64,000 bases of DNA from Trichostrongylus colubriformis (Eukaryota > Nematoda > Chromadorea > Rhabditida > Trichostrongylidae), in contig OZ022256.1 of the NCBI GenBank assembly GCA_963978905.1, forward strand, positions 30,157,426-30,221,425, given 5' to 3'. Shown here piece after piece: positions 17,273-29,669 of this stretch. Below the pieces are notes generated by a model. It ran no database searches, was not told the DNA's origin, and worked only from the letters and a program-made list of their open reading frames with translations. Made by a program: the position numbers and the translations under genes. Numbering within the stretch: the stretch's first letter is position 1; each line of letters begins with the position of its first letter.

Positions 17273-19280
17273 TATTAGGCAGTATAGGAGGGGATTCACG
17301 AGATACGACGTTTTCGGGGATCCGTAGAATATGAAAATGCTTTTATTCAGAATCTTGTCGCCCATTCGAAAATCATTGCTAGTCTGTAAGCAACATTAGT
17401 TGTTGCACTTTGCCGAAGATTCTCCTACTACACACGTAAAACCGTTCATATCGATATTGTCAGAGCAAAAGAAAAATATTGTCCCTAGGCAGATAACGTT
17501 TTACAACGGCGTCTGCCATCCTGTAAACAGCATGAGTGTAGGTAGCCCGATGATAAAGCGTACAGTATTTGCACTGGATCTCAAAACACAGAAAACAGAA
17601 GAAACTCCTTATGTTACAGTTCCTTTGTTAATCATAACAATGCTTTGCTCTTCGCTCGAAGCAATATAATGCATGGGCCACCCTATGAGTGGTATCAATC
17701 GCTTTTTTCACGTTACAGCAATCAAACATGTGCTCATAATTGAATAGGGAAGGCGTGACCTGACCATGAGAGCTAAGTGCGGTCATTTCGATCGCTTGTT
17801 TTAATCGTCATTCTACTTTCATGTGTTTCATCAAAATCGTGTTCTTGGATTTCTGCTCTCATCCGTTTTGTTCTAAAGGCCATGTCCGCAAATGATAAAA
17901 ATCAAACGGAAGCTTTACCGCTTTGGCTATGTGATCATCCTAAGGGATAATAGCTCTCAAATCAAAGTTTTTCAAGGACGTATGCTACCACTCAGTAAAG
18001 TAACAGCAGCTATTTCGAATTCCAATATCTCAACGTCTGCTTTCGTCCTACCTATACCCAAGGTTGATAGATCAATAGAAAATAGCTGAAGAATCCCCTG
18101 ATAAGTAGTGATGTCCGGTACTGGACACCAATAAGAAATAAGATGAAAGGAAGGCTCTTGCTTAATAGGATTCACCGACTGGCCTTACACCGTTTACCTT
18201 TTGGTTCCATTATGTATGAGGGGCTGCAGGAGGAGTCTTGAGTTTTGTAATTTCTCTTTCCACATCTGACTTTTATAGAAAGTGGGCTGCAATCGTACGA
18301 ACTCGCCTAGATCTTAGAGCAGGTACTAGCACGTGAAAGAAAATTTCGCTTCTTTTTTGTAATTTTTTATTCCTTTCCCTGTCCTTATTTTAGATATACA
18401 AAAAGGGTCCTAATTCCTGAAGCTGTATTTTGATCGCCTATATTTGCTTAATTATGCGTCCATTGGGGTGCGTTTGATTCCGGAAAGTTTAAGGAACCAA
18501 TTCAAGAAATAATGATTTTTGAGTTGGCCAGATCGTCCAACTTGTAGCCCATGCGATATTCGTGAAAAAAGAGCAGCCCAATTCCATTGTGAGAGCCCAT
18601 TGTGTTAGCGCAACACAAGGATTGCTGGAAGCTTCCAGAGATTTTGGGAGCGCGATTCTCCAAGTTGAGTTGTTAAATACCAGCGGCTTCATAGCAATTA
18701 CCATGACGTCTGGAAATTTTCACTTCCTCCCTTTCATCCCGAAATTAGTAATTACGCTTGAAGCCTTTGCAAGAGTCCAGAGAGGTGAATGAGAGAGGTG
18801 TCACTTTATTGGTGTCATATCTCTTTTCTATTGACAGTTATTACAAATCGCAAAAGCCCATTTATTTGGATAATTTCTTATACTTGACGAAGCCACACAT
18901 TCACTGTTTCGACTGTAGCCCAGACCCATGTTCTTTGGAGCTGACGTGATGTCCCTGAAGTGCAATGGTCTTGAAAAGTATGTAAAGTTTGGCTGCCACT
19001 AATGTTCCTGTTTTCTTGCACTTTTGTGATAAGGGCTGAGTGGACATGAGGATGGGGCATGTATACTCATTATAACATCCTGCACGTGGATACTGCTACT
19101 TCTTCATTGTCACCCGGGCTCCTGACTCTTATTTGAGCCCCGTCCCTTTTCTGCACACGCAGATGAGATAGTATTCGCACAGGAAAGCAGTGGTCGAAGT
19201 GACGTGAGATGAGCGCAGGCGTTTGGGATGTCCGTGTATACATGCAATTTCGAACTGCGTAAATGGTCTTCGGTTGTCGG
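17273..19280. other. Stretch without a supportable gene
   Basis: Short open frames (for example 17400-17669 and 17892-18089 on +, 18489-18704 on -) show no domain or splice context I can defend. Nothing else structured was seen. Confidence 0.45.
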
Positions 19281-20100
19281 AACTAACTACGAAAGGGATT
19301 CAACTGACCGTGGAACTTTGAAATGAGAGGGGGATCGATCGAGCTTCGAACGCCGATTAAACTGTGAAAACCAAGATTGCTAAACTGCATTCTGAAGCGA
19401 GAGGGGTCAAAGTTTCAGGTCCAACTTCGGGAAATTAGACGTGGCCAGGAGGTAAAGTGGTACTTTTTGAATTTTTTTTGACAAAAATTCCTGCAACCTA
19501 AACAAGACAACCTACACACACCTATTTTACCCATCCCAACGTACGAAACAAGCGTCAAGTGAGAGCAATTCCTAGGCAAGGGTCAACGACTTCTCCTCTG
19601 TTCATTGTGCTGCGACCAAATAGCCCGAGAATTTTCCCGAAATGTGGTCAAGTTCTCGAATTGGCTAAAAACATACCCCTTGGGGATAATCTGACTCCCT
19701 GAACGCGAAAATCACACTGGTTTTGCAAGAGTGGGACTGGCTCGCGCGTGATGGGCTTCCGAACGTAGTATTCTTTATTCAAGTAAAAGTGTAGACAATA
19801 AAACACAAAATGCAAAAAAAAATCTTTACCGGCGGGGAACAAACCATAGACCCTCTCCTGCAGGTCCGGAACACCACCAGTGAGCCACGGTGGACGTTGC
19901 TAGCTTCGCAACGGCCGTGCTGATGGCAAAGTGCCTCGCCAAGAGGTGTCACAGGCAAACTTCGACCCCTCGTAACTCGCTTGAAAATGCCGTTCAGCAA
20001 TTTTGGTTTTCACAGATATAATCAGCGTTCGAAGCTCTATCGATCCATCTGGGTCTTATTTCAAAGTTCCACGGTCAGTTGAAACCCTTTCTTAGTAAGG
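19281..20100. mobile_element. Fold-back element (long inverted repeat), about 820 bp
   Basis: The left arm (19281 to about 19460) pairs with the right arm (about 19920-20100). The best block is AACTGACCGTGGAACTTTGA at 19302 on the left and its complement at about 20063-20085 on the right, then CGATCGAGCTTCGAACGC-like blocks and a GTGAAAACCAA block. Arms are imperfect (several substitutions and small gaps). No transposase is encoded. It is probably a non-autonomous DNA transposon. Confidence 0.8.
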
Positions 20101-23100
20101 TGCCGGCAAAGCACGTTGGTTTCAATGGATATTTGCTTAACAATAAATGTTGCTCTACTGCGTGCAAAATGAGGTTATCCTCAGGCGATATGTCTGTGGG
20201 CACTAGCGGAGCTTGTCCATTAACGTTGTTCGTCTCATAGCCGACGATTAGAGACTGTCAAGAGTAAGCGCTGATTTATTAGAAGTAGCCTAGGAACCAC
20301 TTCGTCAAGTGTACGATAAGAATGAGTCACCAGAGAATCAGTGTGGAAGTTCTAATACAGTCAGAGAGCGCCCCATTTTGAAAAAATGAATCTCCGGAAA
20401 AGATGGTTTTTTTATTTTCGAACAAAACTCCCACTGGGAGCTCGTTAAAAGTGACCGCCTATTTGCACTACGTGCCGCTGGACATGATAAAACAATTGAA
20501 GTACCTTCTAGTGGGTCTTCTCATTCTTTACACACATAATTTATGACCTCCACTTGGTGCTGTATATCTGAATGGTGTTTTCAATTCTTCATTGTGAACA
20601 GCTGTTGGCGGAAGTTTATTTCCTCGCCGGTAAAGGTTTTCAACATCCTTCTCACTCGACGGCAATGCGGATCACGGCCATTACTCACACTATTTTTTGA
20701 ACGAGATTTCGGAGCGCTTCCTCGTTGTTCGAGCCGGGCAAGGATTACTGGTTTTTAAGAACAGACTACCCTTCGGAAATGTACTACGGGAACAATTTCC
20801 CAAGGTACCGCGAACGTTTGGAAAAAGTTGTGTGTAGAGACAATTGGCTATGATTTATTGGTGGATTAAGTCCATTAGGGTGCCGGTTTCAACGAAGTTT
20901 TGCGAGAAATGATTCATCGAGTTTATAAAGTATGGCACTAGATGTTTTTCATATAGCGGGCTTAATTACACGGCACTACATGCGCGTTTGCTTTGATTTG
21001 GCGAGATATTAAAGACAGTTTTAGGGGTAATGCGTATTGAGAAATCCTCAAAAGAAGTCATAACATGGAAACCAGGGGCCTAAGAAGCCTACTTATGGCG
21101 AAATTCTAGTAGAATAGCGCGCTTCAAAGCTGTACACGCGTAACGGTTAAGAGCTGACGCTTTTGGATGATAGACCCCGCCTCCTAGCGGCGTGATTCCT
21201 CATTGGCTACGATGGGAGTGGCCAAGGAGATGAAACGAGGCTGAAGGTATCGCGGCGCGCTTTCTCAGTTTTAGCTTGAAGCTCACTCCAGAAAATAAAA
21301 AATGTTCGAGTATGAGTTTTATGATTTAGCGAGAACCTTCACAACAATTTCGTTTTATAAATAGTGTGTGTGTGTCGAGAGGGAGCACTCATTTCGTTCC
21401 CATCAAGTCTTACTTGGGATATCACCAACTTCTTAGTGAACCAAACACGAATGCGCCTGCCTCCAGACCATTCAGCTACGTGTCCAGCGCAGCTGCCTCC
21501 ATACTTTTGGCAAACCTTAGCGATTTTTAGAGGCAACGAGGTCACCTGGAACAGTATCTCTTATCATTTGTTATACACATCTTCCAGGTGTACGTGCAGG
21601 ACACTCGAATTGGTTTAGGTTAGGCAAGAAGACGCAGCAACGCGATCGCACGCGGTCACTTCACAACGGGATTAGCAAGGCACACGGGTCTTGACATAAT
21701 TTATGTGGTTTGGTGACTCATTCAAGTGCCCTGACACACAACGAGCATCCTTATACTTCTTAAAAACCAGTGGAATATCCTCAATTCAACACCACGTCAT
21801 TTGGTCTGGTTCCCCTTTACATCTTTCTTTCTCATTGTTACCGTTGCATACCGAGAGCCTCCTTATCTTCTCCTTTCATTATACAGCCTATACGCCAACC
21901 CTTTTTTCCCACTTCAGCCTACAGTCTCATCGCTTATGCGGTGGTAAGGTGAAGTGTTGTTCTCGGTAAATCTTGTTTCTATAGCCTAGCAATGCATTTG
22001 TATCCGTTGCCTTTGCCGTGGTAGAGCCCAAAGCCCTCATTCTTCTTTGCCTCTGTCGTCCTCCGAGGGGCTCACCTTCTTAGAGGCCGTATCTTTGCCC
22101 CGTACCAAACCAGTATCTCACAGTGTTTCTAGACTTCTAAGTTTCCCACTCATAACGAGAATTCGCAGACACTACAGAACTTCATGTATCTCGCGTGCAA
22201 AGTTTCATGTTCCACTCCGAAGCCTCATGTCGATGAATCACCAACTCAGTGGAACTTTTCATAAGGCGAATATGTATTATCCTGGAAGCATTCAGCATTC
22301 CGGTTCTTGCTTGCTCGACTACCACTATTGCCGAGTAGCAGGCTTCTTTTGACCCTGATGCTAATCCTTTGGCACGAGAGCAATCGCGGTGGCGATCAAA
22401 GGGTCACTACATCAAAATCTGTGTTAATGGAGACCTCAATGATTTCGTCACCCAGAAAAACGATCACGACAAAGAAGTTTCGGGAATGATAAACTGAAGA
22501 ACTGAGCAGTTCGTAAGATTCTGCATACTTTCCCGGGAAACCTTCTGCTCTTCTTCGTGGTTCTCACGCACCGCCAATGAGTGATGGGGTCGAGACAGTA
22601 TCGCACTCTTTCCATTCCTCTTCAATATGCGATGATGGTGTCCGATTCGTTCCAGTCGTCCGCATAGAGCAAGATTATGTTGCCGTTCCCATGTTTTTCT
22701 ACGGGATTCTGCATACATTATCGTATCGTCGCGAACATTTGTGACGTTTAAGGAAGATGCAAACTTAAACGCAGTGGGAGGGGCAAATTTGGCTTACTGT
22801 ATGGGTTACAGTGGCGTGCAGTTGGTTACAATGCCCGCACGACGTCTCACCAAAACGTCGAGCGTGAATTCATTGCAATTTTTATCATAGTCGCACTCTT
22901 TCGGTTACTCTCTTCCATCGTTTTATTTGCTTGCCAGTATGTGCTGTTGAATTGCACATCATCATGTATGGGATCAATCTGGCCATACGCGACTTCAAAT
23001 GACCATTACCGGGGATGGGGAACTACGGCAAAAAAGGCACTCTCATTTTCCTTCCTCTGACCGCTGTGGAAAAACAAATTTATCGAACTTTGACTAAAGT

Positions 23101-23620
23101 TTATCATCTGCTTTTAGAATTTATGAGTTTCAGGACGCGTTGAACCACTTCATTCATCTCAGAATGGATGCTTTCATCCTTCACTCCAGGAAGCATTTGT
23201 TCCTCATAGGCCAATCTTTTAAGCTACCGATGGACTCGAACTCACGTAACGCTCAGTCATAATGCTGTATGAGTTTATGGTCGCGATTCTTCGCGATTTT
23301 GTGACGTTGCGATTTTGCGTTCCGCAACCTTAGGGTTTTGGAGTGTCACACCTTCGTATGCGATTCTATGATACCACCTTGAGATTTTACGTGCCGCAAC
23401 TTCTCATGTCTCAAGTTATGAGAGAAAGCCTTGTGAATTTGAACGATACTACCCGGGTTGTAAAAAAGCAGAGATTTACCTCGACTAGAGTGTAGGAAGT
23501 GCATCATTATTTCTCCTAACAGGCCTACTGCAGGCTTCTGCTTAAGTGCATGTATGCCTTGGAGTGAGCGTATTCGGCAGCTCCAAGACTCTCAATTTCT
23601 ATGTTCTTGTGGTTATGATT
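20101..23620. other. Stretch without a supportable gene
   Basis: No coding exon pattern or known repeat identified. A GC-richer segment near 21160-21260 and a GT run at 21364-21373 are the only local composition changes noticed. Confidence 0.45.
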
Positions 23621-23624
23621 TCAC

Positions 23625-23995
23625 TCATCAGAGCAGTCGACTGTGATGTTTCTTACGCCACACGAGGTTTCTAAGTGGAGCCATCATTCGTGGCCCAACG
23701 TTTCGACCGTTTTGTCTTCTTCAGAGGCTGATGGTTCCACCGCTTGTGGGGAGCGTGAGCTCATAGCCACAGTAAGTAGTGTTAGTATGAGTAAATTCAC
23801 TGATTGGTATATGGGTAACATTGTTAGTACTAACACTACTTACTGTGGCTGTGAGCTCACGCTCCCCACAAGTGGTGGAACCATCGCACTCTCATCAAGA
23901 CAATACGGTCGATACGTTGGGCCACGAATAAAGGTTCCACTAAAAAACCTCGTATGGCATAAGAAACACCACAATCGACAATTGATGCCGAGGGT
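23625..23995. mobile_element. Long near-perfect palindrome (fold-back element), about 370 bp
   Basis: Arms of roughly 160-170 bp (about 23625-23784 and 23827-23995) flank a loop of about 42 bases. The innermost section is nearly exact (GTGGGGAGCGTGAGCTCA on the left, its complement at about 23853-23870). Outer sections, including CGTGGCCCAACG at 23691 and CGTTGGGCCACG near 23917, carry several mismatches and small gaps. The open frame across it has no recognised domain and is explained by the palindrome. Confidence 0.85.
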
Positions 23996-24695
23996 TACAA
24001 GAAGAGAGAATTTGGAGCAGAAATTTTGGAAAATTCCTTCCTACAAGCAATACGAAATGCTCCTCACACACAAAATTCTCACCGATCTGGCGTGACCGAG
24101 GCCTTCGTTGAAGGCTGTTTCTCAAACCAAACTTTCGCGGTCGTCTCTCAGGCGATTTATTACCACACTTGACGAGCGATGTCTGTTCTCCGCGGCTGCT
24201 CCGTGGCGGGCCGTTCCTGGAGCAAGGCCATTTTACAATCTCCGTCGTCATCTATGAATTTAGAGTAATGGGAAAATAAGTTTTCTACAGTTGTGCGTTT
24301 TCTTGCAAATCAACGTCTACTATTCGCGATCAACACTTACTATTTCTTCCGACCTTTCGGTACGAGAAGCATCTGAAGCAGCCAATCAAGCCATCCCTCC
24401 TATTTTTCAACAGATGATGATGGGAGTGGGGCGAGTGCATTATGTTCAGTCCCTCCCACTCTCCCTGCCCACTATGCTTTTCAGGCTTTTCAGGTTATTA
24501 GGTTCCATACCATATTCGGGTCACACAACCATGAACAAGCGATAGAAATTCTTCGAATCATAGGCCACTAGATTATAAGGTAGGTCGCGGAAGGCCAAAC
24601 CCTTCAGTTGTCACGAATTCGGGAAACTGCTTTTAAGATTTCTTCATTTTTTCGTAACGAAAATATAATATTATGTAACGTGGCTAGCCCCTAAT

Positions 24696-25789
24696 TATTG
24701 GGTCATTCCATAAGTAGTGTCGTTTTTTTCAGCAAGAATTTTTCCCTTAAAATCACAAATTTTTGCAGCATGTTACATATCATTCGAGAGGAAAGAATTT
24801 TTGCCTTAAAATCACAAATTTTTGCAGCATTTTATATATCATTCGAGAGGAAATTTTCTGCTCTATAAAATGATATGTTCATTTTTTGAGGTTATTAGAA
24901 TGGGGCCGACATTTAGGGTGGCAAAGAGGTAGGTCCAGCCGACAAAAATTGGCCAAACCGGCAATCAATTGAAACACTATATTTCACTTTAGGAAAATCA
25001 ACCAGTCATGTGTCGCGTACTTAGTCCTGACCTCTTCTACAATTCCCAATATTTAGTTGATCAAGAAGTCGTGTCGTTCTTTTTCTAAAATTTTTTTTTC
25101 GAAAGCACCCACACTTATTCAAAATGAAATTTTTTCTTTCAGACTCCTTGCTTAGAGTTGCTTCATGAGCCACTTCGAAGAATTTCTTCTGCTGTATCGA
25201 AAAAATCTTTTTAGTATGTTATGGCTGCGATTCAAATTGAGTTTTAATACCATGTGATAGGGGTCCAGCTGACATTTTTCACAATTTATTTTTTCCATGA
25301 GAAAGTTAAGAAATCCGGTCAGTGAACTTTCCCTGTTCCTACCCAGACCCTGTTCTTAACATTTCACCACTCTTTCAGCTGATTGGTTAAGAAAATTTCC
25401 TTGCCTTGGCTCGAAGAAATTGTCTAAAATCACCGAGTTGTAGACGAAAACTAATTGTGGAGAAAGAATGACACGACTTCTTGATCAACTAGATAATGGG
25501 AATTGTAGAAGAGGTCAGGACTGAGTACGCGACACATGACTGGTTGATTTTCCTAAAGTGAAATATAGTGTTTCAATTGATTGCCGGTTTGGCCAATTTT
25601 CGTCGGCTGGACCTACCTCTGCCACCCTAAATGTCGGCCCCATTCTAACAACCTCAAAAACTGAATATATCATTTTGTAGAGCAGAAAACTTCCTCTCGA
25701 ATGATATATGACATGCTGCAAAAACTTGTGATTTTATGGCAAAAATTTTTGCTTAAAAAAAACGGCCCTACATATGGAATGACCCAATA
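24696..25789. mobile_element. Large fold-back element, about 1.1 kb
   Basis: Ends read TATTGGGTCATTCCA at 24696 and its complement ending at 25789. The arms extend about 390 bp on the left and 320 bp on the right, with blocks such as GGGGCCGACATTTAGGGTGG (left, about 24903) and its complement near 25623-25642. The left arm is longer because a segment of about 68 bp is duplicated in tandem (about 24734-24853). No coding capacity was recognised. It has the structure of a non-autonomous DNA transposon with long terminal inverted repeats. Confidence 0.88.
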
Positions 25790-27531
25790 CATCAACTGGT
25801 CGTCGAGGCTCGCGGCAGTAAGTGGCGTTGTAAGACCGTTGCGCTCGAAGTAAAAGACATTGAGGTTGAAGAACAGCAGGAGCTGGAGAATGTGTTAGAA
25901 AAGCCATACTCGAGAAGTTATGTAGAAAAGCTATGTTAGGGTGACGACTTTATCATTAGCCTTTAGAACCGCAAGTTCTCATACCCGGTTTGTGACGCGC
26001 GACGCGATGTGTGCACGTTAAAGGTGTCGTATTTGTTGGATCTCGAAGCGATGAAGATGACTTACACATAAGTTGTTATCTATCCAGTACGACGCCCTTA
26101 GCTCGCACACATTGCTTCGCATGTCCAACGCGAATATTCTCTGAGCATGGCTCAATATAGCAGCCTTGAACGCCTTACATGATGCACCGATTGCGGTGAC
26201 GCGGCGGTTGAAGTCACAGTTATGACTTTGCCATCGGCGTGCTACCACAAATACCGCCTTGCGTACATACTCCATATCATATTCGTTCAGTTATTATAAT
26301 GTGAGCAAAACCCTTCTGTCTAATGCACCACTAGTGGTCACTTCAGAAACGGGAGGACATCTTCTCCTTTGAAGGCGGGGCCACATTCAAAAGGGTGATC
26401 TGTAGCGAAACTCGCGTTGAAAGGCGCGTTCTGATCCCCTTGTGCTGCCTGGCCTCGGCGCGTTTCGGTCCGCTGGGTACCGAGGCGGAGCAGCCGTGGA
26501 GCGCAGAGCGAAGCTTTCTGCTGGCTTTGTCATCTGCAGTGGTTTCGAGATCTTCGAGTTTTTTTGAAAATTCGTGATCCATTCAATTCTTTTTTATCCC
26601 TTTTCCGTCCTTATATTTTTTCACTAACAGTTCTGTGACTTCTGTTCCATTGGAGATCCTCCATGTTCCATTCGTATGTGAAGCAGCAAGCGTAAAATCT
26701 CATTTTTTGATTATGTTTCTCTCTCACGACAAACACACCTGTACGTGGTCGGATGCAGTACGTAAGGAATGGGAGGGACGATGCTCTGCCTTGCCAAGTT
26801 GTGATATCTGCTCAATCTCCACAAATCGTGGTACCATCTTATTGGGAATGGTCGTGCCGACAAAGTCTAACTGACAACGAGTCCAATCGTCATGCATGCA
26901 CAGCACTTCTGCTGCAGTAATAGGCTAAGTGCTGCCAGGAATAAGCTGGCCCTCTCAGATCTCCCTGTTCAGCGCTGCCGAGCGCTTGTAGGTTACCGTT
27001 CTAACTAGTGTGTAGTATCCATGTGCAAAGCTTCCATTCAAAATCAAATCTTTGTTTTCTTAACCTTTAATTTTGCTACTCTCACTCCACGTATTCTTCA
27101 TCCTTATTTTCTCAATTTCTCCCTAGTTTTACGAATCGTTACAGAGTAGACAGTGTTAGTACTTGAGAAACTTTACAGTATTCTGGAATTTTTGCTCAGC
27201 TGTTATTAAGATAGACAATTGTGAACTTTATCAATATATCTTTATCAACCCATCTCGGATTGGTGAAAACACTAGTCAATGGTGTATTTTCATCCCATGC
27301 ACCCTTCACAACGTCTTTTCTTTGGAAGGATTTACTATGTTACAGTGCATGGGTGGTATTTGATTCTCAACTTAAAGAAATTCTGAGTTACTAGAAGGAC
27401 TGTGGTGACCATTTTGGTGTGGCTTTTTGATAAAGAAGGAAGTCGGTGGTACTGGATGGGAACCATTTCCTAGATGAGCTCCAGCGAAGGCGAAGAGTAA
27501 CACGACGTCAGGACCAGGTGGTCGTGCACGT
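25790..27531. other. Stretch without a supportable gene
   Basis: Contains a diverged copy (about 26390-26440) of the repeat near 16015. No exon, RNA gene or complete element could be supported. Confidence 0.45.
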
Positions 27532-27918
27532 AAGGCCGCGTTCATACTTTGCGAACCGACGCCAAACTCACGCAACCATTTGCCCGCCGCCAACGGCGGC
27601 GTCCATAGATAATGCGCAGCGTTTGCGAAATTCTTGACCCAATCACACTACAGTATGGTGACTGTAGCCGCTTCGAATCTTGGCGCTGTGCCAATACACC
27701 AAGCGGTCACAATCACCATACTGTAGTGTGATTGGGTCGAGAATTTCGCAAACGCTGCGCATTATCTATGGACGCCGTCGTCGGCGGCGGACAAATGGTT
27801 GCGTGAGTTTGACGCCGTCGCCGCCAGTGCTGCCGTCGAACTGACGCGGGTGTTGGCGTCGGTTCGACGACGGCACCGGTGGCGACGGCGTCGGTGCCCA
27901 AAGTATGGTGCGGCCTAA
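27532..27918. mobile_element. GC-rich fold-back element
   Basis: Outer ends AAGGCCGCGTTCATACTTTG and CAAAGTATGGTGCGGCCTA are inverted copies. The inner arms are nearly perfect across CATAGATAATGCGCAGCG and ATCACACTACAGTATGGTGA on the left and their complements at 27711-27780. A CGCCGTCG-type simple repeat fills part of the right arm (about 27772-27890). No protein is encoded. Confidence 0.83.
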
Positions 27919-29280
27919 GGCGTCTATTCCGCATATGGACAACGATGGCATTTCACGTGGCTTATTGAGAATCAAGCACCAGTCATCTTCAAAAGACCAC
28001 CTCTATACATATTGCATTTTATTGATTGCGAGGCACAGATTAAGCACGAAACAGCCTTTTTGCAATGTGGATTCTGCTGAAGGGTCACCGCTACGCCACT
28101 GTAGGTGCTAATGGCGTCTATGGACGTGATGCGGTTGATTCGTGCGGACGATCAAGCCCTCATTTCTTGGAAATATATCCCAGAAAAACTCACAATGACA
28201 CTGACAAAGCAGCAAAGGCTGCTTTTTCACCTGACAAGAAAAGTGAGCTAGAACAGATGGGAAGTAGAGGGCAGATGTCGTCGTTGGCAAAGTAGTGATG
28301 CCACATTATGCTGATCGAAAGGTCCTACGCACTGTTGAATCTGGCTGTTGCCGAAAATGCAAAATGTCTCTGCTTTCACCTATGGACGTAGATCGCCGTG
28401 CACTAACTGAGGCTTATTATGGAACAGGAAGATTCAAGACAACAAGAGTACTATGGCAGCGTTTCCAGCAATCGCAGGTGCCCATACAGGTCCCAGCAGA
28501 CACGAGTGGTAAGCGTTTGGGAAAAAACTGATGAGAACCATTTTTCCCCGAGTGCCCCGGGAGCCATTTTGACCATGAACTTATCTGAGCGACCTAATTG
28601 TAGCTTTTTTCATGCAATTGCCTCTTACACAAAAATATTTATTTTTTGAAGTGCACAACTCGTGCGGCATCGCTTGCGTCGGCATGGTCGCCACGATTTG
28701 TACCTCTGACCCTCACACGGTGGATACAAAGACGCGTTTTACATGGCAAGGATAAATATCTCAATAATTTGTGTATCGCAAAGAGAGCGGAATTCCGTCC
28801 AGCCAACATGACCTCTAAAAAGGGTCTTATGATGAGGTTCAGAACATAATCCTGGTTTTGTTCCCGTTAAGCACTGTAAGGGTGAACAAACGAAAACGTG
28901 TAAGATGGAAGATCGAAGAACCCTTCGTAACGTCTAGTAGTCAACTTTCGAATCTTAGATCCTTCTGCTCCCTGTGAGTATGCACCTAGCCAATAACGCT
29001 TTCTTTGACGCCTTTTTGTACGAGTGACATGGCCATTAGGATCGAAAATTTGCATCGCTCCGGACGGCCTACTACCCGACGGATGCGAACAAGGGTCGCC
29101 GTATCGCCTTGGATTCTAAAATGGTTACCGTGTCCTGTGCCTCAAACGGGTACTTTAGTCGCTTCAGTACCTATTACATATAGTGACCCCAGGTCATGCT
29201 TGCATACCGCGACGCGAGTCTCAGTATCAACGACACACGTCCGGTGACAGTGTAGTGCCGTTCCGGAGTGTCATTTCTCA
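27919..29280. other. Stretch without a supportable gene
   Basis: Only short open frames without recognisable motifs. No inverted or tandem repeat was noticed. Confidence 0.4.
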
Positions 29281-29669
29281 TGCCTCAAACCTACCTCCGT
29301 AGATGTTTCATTGGTGATGGCACGTTCTGGTTCTTGGAAACTAAGGGCGCTGGGAACCTGGAGAAAACAGAGTGTTCAGGAGCACCAACCGATAAGAATC
29401 TCATCAGGTACCCATATTGAACGGACCTAAGCAAGGTTGTGAACGAGGGTGACGAAACCTAGGATTTTGCCGAGTTGAGGTGATACATCATGTCCACGCA
29501 AAAGAAGCTCCAGATCCTGCTCGTGCACAAGGCTGTCACAGAGTTTAGTAATAGCGTGAGGTGTGTTCTTGAATACAGGGATGGAAATACCCTGTCAGAA
29601 TTTGCTGAAGTTCGACTAATGTGGGATTGAAAGTGGAGGAAAAATTTCTCTTTTTTGGCACCCCCTGTA
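29280..29669 (-). mobile_element. Fragment of a Tc1/mariner-like non-autonomous element
   Basis: The right end TTTGGCACCCCCTGTA (about 29656-29671) matches the right end of the element at 53583-54321. Internal blocks (AACCTAGG..TTGCCGAGTTGAGGTG, GCGCTGGGAACC) match that element's interior in inverted order relative to the terminus. The opposite terminus was not found, so this copy is truncated or rearranged. Confidence 0.55.

Noticed and set aside
23643..24095. 150-codon open frame on +
   Set aside because: It lies across a long palindrome and its translation has no recognisable domain. The palindrome explains the open frame.
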